Positions 1 through 4,108 of a DNA stretch of 5,751 nt are shown here, piece after piece. This DNA comes from Parvularcula sp. Its GTDB lineage: Bacteria > Pseudomonadota > Alphaproteobacteria > Caulobacterales > Parvularculaceae. Under the pieces are notes generated by a model. That model was not told where the DNA came from and did no database searches. It saw only the letters and a list, made by a program, of their open reading frames with translations. Each line of letters opens with the position of its first letter. Within the stretch, counting starts at the first letter, position 1. The stretch lies in assembly GCA_003506635.1 (NCBI GenBank), contig DNZB01000284.1, positions 1 to 5,751 on the forward strand, written 5' to 3'. The translations under genes and the position numbers were made by a program.

Positions 1-54
1 GCGCTGCGCCGCAATCGCGCCCCCGACAAGCAGGCGCTTACGAAAAGCGCTTAA
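1..54 (+). other. Left edge: possible 3' tail of an upstream plus-strand gene
   Basis: Plus frame 1 is open from the window edge to a TAA at 52-54 and would encode 17 residues ending ALTKSA. If real, it is the end of a gene entering from the left that converges on the thioesterase and overlaps its 3' end by 17 bases. Frame 2 is also open, to a TGA at 62-64, so the reading is ambiguous and no family can be recognised from so few residues. A 6-bp inverted repeat (GCGCTT 34-39, AAGCGC 45-50) and a 12-bp palindrome (47-58) sit over the same spot. The bases 1-37 have no other assignable content. Confidence 0.2.
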
Positions 55-463
55 GCGCGCCTGAGAACGTCAGCAGCGCTCTGTCGTCGCAGCGAATATC
101 GCCGCGCGCAAACATGATCGATTTGCCGATCTTCACCGCTTCGCCGCCTGCAATGATGAACCGCCCGATCGGTCCGGGCGCCACGAACTCAGAGTTCAGG
201 GTCAGCGTCACCGCGTTGAAGGGGCCGGCGGCGCGGCGGCAAATATCCCAAAGCGACATGTCGGCGAGCGTCAGCAATGCTCCGCCGTGGATCATGCCGT
301 GCGCGTTGGCGTGGCGAGGCTCTGCGAAGAAGCCGACGCCCGGGAGCGGGTCATCCGCCGGGCGGAAGTAAAACGGACCTGCGCTCCCGCTGAAAGTGTC
401 GCGGTGCGACTGCAATATCCAGCCGGAGGGAACAGCGTCAGGTCGCGGCGAAGGGTCGATCAT
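38..463 (-). CDS. PaaI/4HBT-family hotdog-fold acyl-CoA thioesterase
   Basis: This 141-residue protein has the length and layout of single-domain hotdog thioesterases, which hydrolyse acyl- or aryl-CoA thioesters in the cytoplasm, usually as tetramers. Visible family marks are the segment at residues 53-70 (NAHG, then MIHGGA at 57-62 and LADMS at 66-70). It contains the HGG turn that contacts the CoA thioester and Asp68 at the usual catalytic-acid position. A later strand, LTLNSEFVAPGP (87-98), is the typical F-x-x-P-G/A core strand. The ATG at 463 was chosen because the family N-terminus begins near SGWILQSHRDTFSG and a GGGGG tract lies just upstream. An in-frame TTG at 499 would add 12 residues of unlikely composition (RYCPSALVRGR). 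It is transcribed divergently from the epoxide hydrolase. The exact substrate cannot be read from sequence; the PaaI assignment is by motif, so a phenylacetate role is not implied. Confidence 0.86.
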   Translation of the reverse strand: MIDPSPRPDAVPSGWILQSHRDTFSGSAGPFYFRPADDPLPGVGFFAEPRHANAHGMIHGGALLTLADMSLWDICRRAAGPFNAVTLTLNSEFVAPGPIGRFIIAGGEAVKIGKSIMFARGDIRCDDRALLTFSGALKRFS

Positions 464-508
464 ACGCCCCCGCACTAGCGCAGAGGGACAATAGCGCAAG
501 GGGGGCTG

Positions 509-528
509 CTGACCTTGCTTGCGGTCAG
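509..528. promoter_or_regulatory. 20-bp dyad in the divergent thioesterase/hydrolase gap
   Basis: CTGACC (509-514) and GGTCAG (523-528) are perfect inverted 6-mers separated by 8 bases. The dyad lies between the two divergently read genes. Spacing and symmetry fit a repressor operator (for example TetR- or MarR-type), or a small hairpin in the hydrolase leader. No regulator gene is adjacent, so the role is inferred from position only. Confidence 0.35.
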
Positions 529-555
529 GTGCGCCACGCTGGCAGACTTCCGCGA

Positions 556-1524
556 ATGAAAGATTTTCCAGATCGGCGCGCCGTCAATATCGGCGCTGCG
601 ACGCTGTCGACGTACGAGGCGGGCGCGGGGCCTGCGCTCGTGCTCGTCCATGGCTGGCCGGAGATCGCTTACTCCTGGAAAAACCAGATTGGTCCGCTCG
701 CCGCTGCGGGCTACCATGTCATAGCGCCAGACCTCAAGGGCTTCGGCGCCTCAAGCGCGCCGCGCGACAAGTCGCTTTATGACATTCGTCATTTAACGGA
801 CGATCTTGTCGGGCTGCTGGACGCGCTCGGCATTGAACGAGCGATTTTTTGCGGTCATGACTGGGGCGGCGCCGTCGTCTGGCCGATGGCGCAGCTTCAC
901 AAGGACCGCGTCGCCGGCGTCATTGGCGTTTGCACGCCGCACCGGCCGCCGCCGCCGGCCCCGCCCTTGTCGATCATCAAGCGACGTTTTGGCGAGAAGC
1001 ACTATTTCATCCAATTTCAGGACGAAGGGGCGGCCGAGCGGCTGTTCGAGACCGATATCGAGCGGTTCTTCCGGTTGATGTTCAGGCGCCCGCCGACGCT
1101 GGCGGAAATCGCGAAAATCGGTCCGCGTATGCTCGATCTTCCAGGGCGGTTTCGGGACGGTCCGGCGCCTGACCGCGCTTCGACGATCATTTGCGACGAC
1201 GATTTGCGGGTTTATGTCGACGCCTATCGCCGTTCCGGCTTTCACGGCGGCGTCAATCTCTATCGGAATATCGACCGCAATTTTGAGATCATGCGCGACG
1301 TTGATCCCGTCATCCGGCTTCCGTCGCTGTGGGTCGGCGCCGAGCTTGACGCCTTCCTGCCGCCGTCCGGCGCCGACGGCATGGAGGCGATCGTGCCCGA
1401 CCTCGAAAAGGCGATCGTCAGGAGTTGCGGGCACTGGGTGATGTGGGAGCAGCCTCAAGCGCTGAACGCCATCCTCATCGATTGGCTGCAGCGAAAATTT
1501 CCGGCGAATCCGCCGCAAATTTAG
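556..1524 (+). CDS. Epoxide hydrolase (alpha/beta-hydrolase fold, soluble EH-like)
   Basis: This 322-residue cytoplasmic hydrolase is predicted to open epoxides to vicinal diols through a covalent ester intermediate. All expected residues are present. The oxyanion motif HGWP is at 32-35. The nucleophile Asp102 sits in GHDWGG (100-105). The two cap-domain ring-opening tyrosines are Tyr150 (before FIQFQ) and Tyr236 (in LYRNIDRN), spaced almost as Tyr383/Tyr466 of human soluble EH. The acid Asp265 is in GAELD and the base His293 in SCGHW. The tyrosine pair argues for an epoxide hydrolase rather than a haloalkane or fluoroacetate dehalogenase, which share the Asp/His core. The cap loop at 128-139 is proline-rich (PHRPPPPAPPLS). 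The start is uncertain: ATG 556 gives a normal N-terminus but has no clear Shine-Dalgarno sequence, while GTG 529 would add 9 residues and lies directly behind the 509-528 dyad. Physiological substrate unknown. Confidence 0.88.
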   Translation: MKDFPDRRAVNIGAATLSTYEAGAGPALVLVHGWPEIAYSWKNQIGPLAAAGYHVIAPDLKGFGASSAPRDKSLYDIRHLTDDLVGLLDALGIERAIFCGHDWGGAVVWPMAQLHKDRVAGVIGVCTPHRPPPPAPPLSIIKRRFGEKHYFIQFQDEGAAERLFETDIERFFRLMFRRPPTLAEIAKIGPRMLDLPGRFRDGPAPDRASTIICDDDLRVYVDAYRRSGFHGGVNLYRNIDRNFEIMRDVDPVIRLPSLWVGAELDAFLPPSGADGMEAIVPDLEKAIVRSCGHWVMWEQPQALNAILIDWLQRKFPANPPQI

Positions 1525-1600
1525 CGCGAAGTGTGCGCCTTCTTTTCGACAAAATCAGTCGCGCGCCGCAAATGATCCGAGAACGAATTGGGGAATGCTG

Positions 1601-1619
1601 CTCCTCGCGTGACGAGGAG
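1601..1619 (+). promoter_or_regulatory. Hairpin that contains the ribosome-binding site of the small exported protein
   Basis: CTCCTCG (1601-1607) and CGAGGAG (1613-1619) form a perfect 7-bp stem with a 5-base loop (CGTGA). The right arm contains GAGGAG, the evident Shine-Dalgarno of the gene starting at ATG 1628 (8 bases downstream). When folded in mRNA, the ribosome-binding site would be hidden. This fits translational control, possibly temperature- or ligand-sensitive, though the stem is GC-rich and stable. That it works in RNA is inference. Confidence 0.45.
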
Positions 1620-1627
1620 AGAGCGCC

Positions 1628-1960
1628 ATGCGGAAGACTCTATCGATGATCGGCGCCGTGACGGCGCTCGCCGGCGCGACGCCCGCTGCCGCACTTGACC
1701 GCGCGCCGGGCGGCGACCAGCGGTCGCTGGAGCTCTATGCGCTCGCCCCTCAGGCGCCGGCGGCGCACCGCGCCGGCCGGAAGATCGCCGCATTCAACGT
1801 CGGCGACCAGGCGGTGACGCTCACCGCATATGGACGTCGCGCGCGCGCCCGCGCGATGGGCAACGCCGACAATGTTCGCCAGGCGCGCGCCATGGGCAAA
1901 GTGTTCTATGGCGCGCCGCAGCCCGCGCTCTTCACGCTTGAAATACGCCTGCACTTTTAG
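1628..1960 (+). CDS. Small exported protein of unknown function with beta-barrel-like C-terminus
   Basis: I do not recognise this 110-residue protein. The N-terminus is a plausible Sec signal peptide: Arg2-Lys3, a hydrophobic stretch to about Ala17, and a TPAAA site with cleavage expected after Ala22, leaving about 88 residues. The mature part is basic (RRARARA at 70-76), with an imperfect internal repeat of ARAMG at 74-78 and 86-90. The last nine residues, FTLEIRLHF, alternate hydrophobic and polar and end in Phe. This is the pattern of the C-terminal strand recognised by the BAM machinery in outer-membrane proteins. At this length it cannot form a full barrel, so it may be an oligomeric or degenerate remnant, for instance a shortened TonB-receptor-like tail, or the resemblance may be chance. 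The start is supported by GAGGAG 8 bases upstream, though that site lies in a hairpin. It ends 23 bases before the heat-shock promoter of the next gene. Confidence 0.6.
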   Translation: MRKTLSMIGAVTALAGATPAAALDRAPGGDQRSLELYALAPQAPAAHRAGRKIAAFNVGDQAVTLTAYGRRARARAMGNADNVRQARAMGKVFYGAPQPALFTLEIRLHF

Positions 1961-1983
1961 ACGCGACAAAACGCCTTCGACCC

Positions 1984-2011
1984 CTTGAAATCGACCGGCC
2001 TCCTCCCAGAT
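1984..2011 (+). promoter_or_regulatory. Heat-shock sigma factor (RpoH) promoter of hsp20
   Basis: CTTGAA at 1984-1989, preceded by CCC, is followed after 16 bases by CCAGAT at 2006-2011. This matches the alphaproteobacterial RpoH pattern CTTGAA-N16/17-CCANNT, and nearly matches the E. coli sigma-32 form (CCCTTGAA, then TCCCAGAT against CCCCATNT). Transcription should begin near 2017-2019. The site lies directly upstream of a heat-shock chaperone gene, which strongly supports the call. It also excludes the longer reading frame opening at TTG 1985 as the main start, because that codon lies inside the -35 element. Confidence 0.78.
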
Positions 2012-2016
2012 CGGAA

Positions 2017-2054
2017 GCGCCGGCGGGCCGTCCCTTCGGCCATTCAGCCGGCGC
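2017..2054 (+). promoter_or_regulatory. 5'-leader stem-loop of hsp20 mRNA
   Basis: GCGCCGGC (2017-2024) and GCCGGCGC (2047-2054) form a perfect 8-bp stem. Inside it, GGCCG (2026-2030) and CGGCC (2037-2041) form a second 5-bp stem with loop TCCCTT. The structure begins at the predicted RpoH transcription start, so it would cap the 5' end of the message. A competing 7-bp pairing exists between AAGCGCC (2015-2021) and GGCGCTT (2077-2083), which would cover half of the Shine-Dalgarno. A role in mRNA stability or thermal control of translation is inferred. It does not match a ROSE or fourU thermometer by eye. Confidence 0.45.
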
Positions 2055-2070
2055 AACTCTCACCCCGACT

Positions 2071-2078
2071 AAAGGAGG
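2071..2078 (+). promoter_or_regulatory. Shine-Dalgarno that fixes the hsp20 start
   Basis: AAAGGAGG lies 8 bases before ATG 2087. It is the strongest ribosome-binding site in the window and decides the start against the longer frame that opens at 1985. Confidence 0.85.
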
Positions 2079-2086
2079 CGCTTGGT

Positions 2087-2593
2087 ATGTTCAGGCCATT
2101 AGCAATTCTCAATCGCAACAATGCCGAGAGCGCGCCCGCGAGCGTGTCGCCCGTTGACCCGTTCTTCCGGCTCCAGCATGAGATGAACCGGCTCTTCGAC
2201 GACGCGTTCTCGGGCTTTGCGCCCGCGCCGCGTTTGTCTGCGGAGACTGCGGAGCTACGTTCCCCTCGCATCAACATCCGCGAGACGGAAACCGCACTCG
2301 AAGTCGAGGCCGAACTTCCCGGCGTCGATGAAAAGGACATCGACGTTCAACTGACGGACAATGTGCTGACCATTCGCGGCGAGAGGCGGATGGAGCGAAA
2401 GGACGAAAAGGAGGGCGAATATCGCCTCGTCGAGCGGTCCTTCGGGTCTTTCGTTCGGTCGATCCCGGCCCCCTTCGCGGTCGATCCGGATGCCGTCGAG
2501 GCGACCTTTCACAACGGCGTGCTGAATCTGACCCTGCCAAAACCGCCGGAAGCGGTTTCGAAGTCTCGCAAGATCGCCGTCAAGCGCGCCTGA
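2087..2593 (+). CDS. Small heat-shock protein, Hsp20/alpha-crystallin family
   Basis: This 168-residue ATP-independent holdase binds unfolding proteins in the cytoplasm as large oligomers and passes them to DnaK/ClpB. The N-terminal arm (1-58) includes VDPFFRLQHEMNRLFDDAF at 23-41, the usual amphipathic D-P-F-x-x-L...M-x-R-L-F-D-D segment. The alpha-crystallin domain runs from about 59 to 152, with ELPGVDEKDIDV (76-87), LTIRGER (94-100) and the hallmark NGVLNLTLPK (143-152). The C-terminal extension ends KIAVKRA, giving an I-x-V anchor (163-165) for oligomer assembly. The start at ATG 2087 follows a perfect Shine-Dalgarno, and the upstream RpoH promoter and leader hairpin predict strong heat induction. 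The frame extends upstream to 1985, but that extension has no ribosome-binding site and an unrelated, Arg-rich composition. It is followed 57 bases later by the cystathionine lyase on the same strand. Confidence 0.95.
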   Translation: MFRPLAILNRNNAESAPASVSPVDPFFRLQHEMNRLFDDAFSGFAPAPRLSAETAELRSPRINIRETETALEVEAELPGVDEKDIDVQLTDNVLTIRGERRMERKDEKEGEYRLVERSFGSFVRSIPAPFAVDPDAVEATFHNGVLNLTLPKPPEAVSKSRKIAVKRA

Positions 2594-2595
2594 CT

Positions 2596-2612
2596 TTCCG
2601 GCCCCGCCGGAA
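2596..2612 (+). terminator. Hairpin directly after the hsp20 stop codon
   Basis: TTCCGGC (2596-2602) and GCCGGAA (2606-2612) form a perfect 7-bp stem with a CCC loop, two bases after the TGA of hsp20. There is no T-tract behind it, so it is at best a weak or Rho-assisted terminator, or a 3' mRNA-stabilising element between hsp20 and the next gene. Its right arm (CCGGAAG 2607-2613) can also pair with CTTCCGG at 2636-2642 in the following hairpin. Confidence 0.45.
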
Positions 2613-2619
2613 GCTGCTA

Positions 2620-2649
2620 GCGCAATCCGGACCGCCTTCCGGATTGCGC
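2620..2649 (+). promoter_or_regulatory. Perfect 11-bp inverted repeat abutting the cystathionine lyase start codon
   Basis: GCGCAATCCGG (2620-2630) and CCGGATTGCGC (2639-2649) pair perfectly across an 8-base loop (ACCGCCTT), and the repeat ends one base before ATG 2651. The only Shine-Dalgarno-like bases (GGA 2641-2643) lie inside the right arm. The element could be a translational block, an attenuator, an operator or the hsp20 terminator (no T-tract follows). It is the longest perfect inverted repeat I found in the window. Confidence 0.55.
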
Positions 2650-2650
2650 C

Positions 2651-3817
2651 ATGACCGACGCCAAGAACCGCCTCGCCTTCTCAAGCCGCGTAATTCACGC
2701 CGGGCAGGAACCGGACCCGCAGACCGGCGCGGTCATGCAGCCGATTTATCAGACCTCGACCTACGCGCAGGAGAGTCCCGGCGTTCATAAGGGCTTTGTC
2801 TACGCGCGCGGGCACAACCCGACGCGCTTCGCCTATGAGCGCTGCATCGCCGATCTTGAAAACGGTCAACGCGGCTTCGCGTTCGGTTCGGGCATGGCGG
2901 CGATCGCGACCGCCCTCGAACTCTTTCCGGCGGGCGCCCATGTCGTCGCGATGGATGACGTCTATGGCGGGACGTTTCGCCTATTTGAGCGCGTGCGAAA
3001 ATCGACGGCGGCGCTTTCGGTCACCTACGCCGACCTCACCAATCCTCAGAATTTCGCCGAAGCGATCACGCCGGCGACGCGGCTCGTCTGGATCGAAACG
3101 CCGACCAACCCGCTTTTGAAGATCGTCGATATCGAAGCCGTCGCCGCGATCGCAAAAGGACGCGGCGTCCTTGTCGGCTGCGACAACACATTCGCCTCGC
3201 CCTATTGTCAGCGACCGCTCGACTTCGGCGCCGATATCGTCATGCATTCGGCGACGAAATACATCGCCGGCCATTCGGACGTCGTCGGCGGCGTGCTGGT
3301 CGTGAAGGACAAGGAACTCGGCGAGCGCCTGCAATTTCTGCAGAACTCCGTCGGGGCGATTCAAGGACCCTTTGATTCCTACCTCGCGCTGCGCGGCCTC
3401 AAGACGCTGTCGCTCCGGCTGGAACGGCATTGCTCGAACGCCGCGGCGCTCGCCGAGTGGCTTGAAGCGCACCCCGCCGTTGCGCGCGTTTCCTATCCAG
3501 GTCTCACGAGCCATTCGGGCCACGCCGTCGCCCGGCGCCAGATGGATGCATTTGGCGGCATGATTACAATCTTTCTCAAAGGCGGCCTCGGAGCAGCGCG
3601 AACCATGCTGGAGCGCGCCGAGCTGTTCACGCTCGCCGAATCGCTGGGCGGAGTTGAAAGCCTGATTGAACATCCCGGCATCATGACGCACGCCTCAATC
3701 CCGCCGGAAAGGCGCCGCGAGCTTGGCGTCGACGATGCGCTGGTACGCCTGTCCGTCGGCGTTGAGGATCTGGAAGATCTGCGCCGCGACCTCGATCAGG
3801 CATTGCGCGGCTTGTGA
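2651..3817 (+). CDS. Cystathionine gamma-lyase-like PLP enzyme (Cys/Met metabolism family)
   Basis: This 388-residue cytoplasmic enzyme belongs to the fold-type I PLP family of trans-sulfuration enzymes, normally homotetrameric. The PLP Schiff-base lysine is Lys203 in SATKYIAGHSD (200-210). Tyr105 (DDVYGG) stacks on the cofactor, Asp178 (CDNTF) contacts the pyridine nitrogen, and Tyr51-Ala-Arg53 before GHNPTR supplies phosphate contacts from the neighbouring subunit. Arg366 (LVRLSVG) should bind the substrate carboxylate. Glu336-Ser337 in GGVESLIEHP, together with MDDVYGG, LVWIETPTNP and FLQNS, read most like eukaryotic cystathionine gamma-lyase, which converts cystathionine to cysteine, 2-oxobutyrate and ammonia. 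Cystathionine gamma-synthase or another C-S lyase activity cannot be excluded. The ATG is used because the conserved SSRVIHAGQEPD segment starts at residue 11. No free Shine-Dalgarno exists; a hairpin abuts the start. No other sulfur-pathway gene is adjacent. Confidence 0.9.
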   Translation: MTDAKNRLAFSSRVIHAGQEPDPQTGAVMQPIYQTSTYAQESPGVHKGFVYARGHNPTRFAYERCIADLENGQRGFAFGSGMAAIATALELFPAGAHVVAMDDVYGGTFRLFERVRKSTAALSVTYADLTNPQNFAEAITPATRLVWIETPTNPLLKIVDIEAVAAIAKGRGVLVGCDNTFASPYCQRPLDFGADIVMHSATKYIAGHSDVVGGVLVVKDKELGERLQFLQNSVGAIQGPFDSYLALRGLKTLSLRLERHCSNAAALAEWLEAHPAVARVSYPGLTSHSGHAVARRQMDAFGGMITIFLKGGLGAARTMLERAELFTLAESLGGVESLIEHPGIMTHASIPPERRRELGVDDALVRLSVGVEDLEDLRRDLDQALRGL

Positions 3818-3834
3818 ACGAGACGGCGCTCAAG

Positions 3835-3867
3835 AAAAAGCGGCGCCAGCCGCAAGGCCGGCGCCGC
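3835..3867 (-). terminator. Rho-independent terminator shape, oriented for the minus strand
   Basis: GCGGCGCC (3840-3847) and GGCGCCGC (3860-3867) form a perfect 8-bp stem. After one A/C mismatch it continues as GCC (3849-3851) and GGC (3856-3858), closed by a GCAA tetraloop on the plus strand. Read on the minus strand the stem is followed by TTTTTCTTG (3839-3831), the classic U-tract. On the plus strand no T-run follows, so for the lyase upstream it would be only a hairpin-type 3' end. No minus-strand gene lies to the right within the window, which makes its direction odd. Confidence 0.5.
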
Positions 3868-3935
3868 CCTACGCCGCCGGCGGGGGAGGTGCCAGCGACA
3901 TTCGTTTGGGTCCGCAATAAAGACCGTTCAACCCG

Positions 3936-4002
3936 CTTGCATACGGTGCAAGGTTTGTGCGGAACCTATTGGCGTTCGCAGGCCGTGCAACGAAAAATTG
4001 CA
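3936..4002. repeat. Two small TTGCA/TGCAA dyads
   Basis: CTTGCA (3936-3941) pairs with TGCAAG (3947-3952) across 5 bases. TGCAA (3986-3990) pairs with TTGCA (3998-4002) across 7 bases. A further TTGCA occurs near 4040. The repeated pentamer in both orientations over about 100 bases upstream of the transporter could be binding sites for a dimeric regulator, or small RNA stems. This is seen directly, but its function is unknown. Confidence 0.35.
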
Positions 4003-4051
4003 GTTTTAACCATCAAGTTTTCTTGTTCGAAACCGGCGATTGCACCGTTCG

Positions 4052-4096
4052 CGCGCGCGCTCGCCTCAAAATTGCGCGCGCGGCGCACCAGCGCCG
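4052..4096 (+). promoter_or_regulatory. GC-only stems in the transporter leader
   Basis: CGCGCGCGC (4052-4060) and GCGCGCGCG (4074-4082) form a 9-bp alternating CG stem with a 13-base AT-containing loop. Directly after it, CGGCGC (4081-4086) and GCGCCG (4091-4096) form a 6-bp stem with an ACCA loop, whose last base touches the Shine-Dalgarno region (4096-4105). The two stems share 4081-4082, so they compete slightly. Long alternating CG runs can adopt Z-DNA under supercoiling. A regulatory role is inference from position. Confidence 0.35.
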
Positions 4097-4105
4097 GAAG
4101 GGAGG
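4096..4105 (+). promoter_or_regulatory. Shine-Dalgarno that decides the transporter start
   Basis: The purine run GGAAGGGAGG lies just before GTG 4109. The GGAAGG part is about 7 bases upstream of the start, which supports this GTG over the in-frame TTG at 4040. The TTG at 4040 would add a basic 23-residue leader encoded by the GC stems. Confidence 0.6.
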
Positions 4106-4108
4106 CTT

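Larger units (their letters stand above)
3818..4108. other. Intergenic region between the lyase and the transporter
   Basis: No convincing coding sequence is seen in these 291 bases; short frames on either strand have no ribosome-binding site or family likeness. From left to right it holds the terminator-shaped hairpin (3835-3867), a group of TTGCA/TGCAA dyads (3936-4002), an AT-richer patch around 3991-4030 that is the likeliest place for the transporter promoter, and GC-only stems at 4052-4096 just ahead of the transporter. I could not identify a confident -35/-10 pair. TTGCAG (3998-4003) with TCTTGT (4021-4026) at 17-base spacing is the best but weak candidate. A small RNA is possible but not shown. 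Confidence 0.5.

Noticed and set aside
793..1518. 241-residue minus-strand frame inside the epoxide hydrolase
   Set aside because: It is an antisense shadow of a conserved gene in GC-rich DNA. Composition is dominated by Arg and Asp, with no recognisable motif.
1525..1550. Terminator after the epoxide hydrolase (GCGC stem followed by CTTCTTTTC)
   Set aside because: Only a 4-bp stem with a 7-base loop. The T-rich stretch is suggestive, but the hairpin is too weak to call.
1640..2056. 138-residue minus-strand reading frame opposite the small exported protein
   Set aside because: It is Arg-rich with no family likeness and runs across the RpoH promoter and leader of hsp20. The plus frame has a signal peptide and a ribosome-binding site.
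1985..2086. N-terminal extension of hsp20 from TTG 1985
   Set aside because: The TTG lies in the -35 box of the RpoH promoter, lacks a Shine-Dalgarno, and the extension is unlike the family. AAAGGAGG before ATG 2087 decides the start.
2017..2086. ROSE-type RNA thermometer in the hsp20 leader
   Set aside because: No UYGCU-like anti-Shine-Dalgarno stretch pairs with the AGGAGG. Only the different, weaker alternative pairing reported above was found.
2594..2650. SAM-II or SAH riboswitch ahead of the cystathionine lyase
   Set aside because: The gap is 57 bases and consists of two simple hairpins. I cannot find the conserved core of either riboswitch.
2981..3691. 236-residue minus-strand frame inside the cystathionine lyase
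   Set aside because: It is an antisense shadow; the plus strand holds all PLP-enzyme motifs.
4040..4108. N-terminal extension of the transporter from TTG 4040
   Set aside because: It would translate the alternating CG stems into a basic leader (SRARSPQN...) with no ribosome-binding site. GTG 4109 has a purine-rich site.
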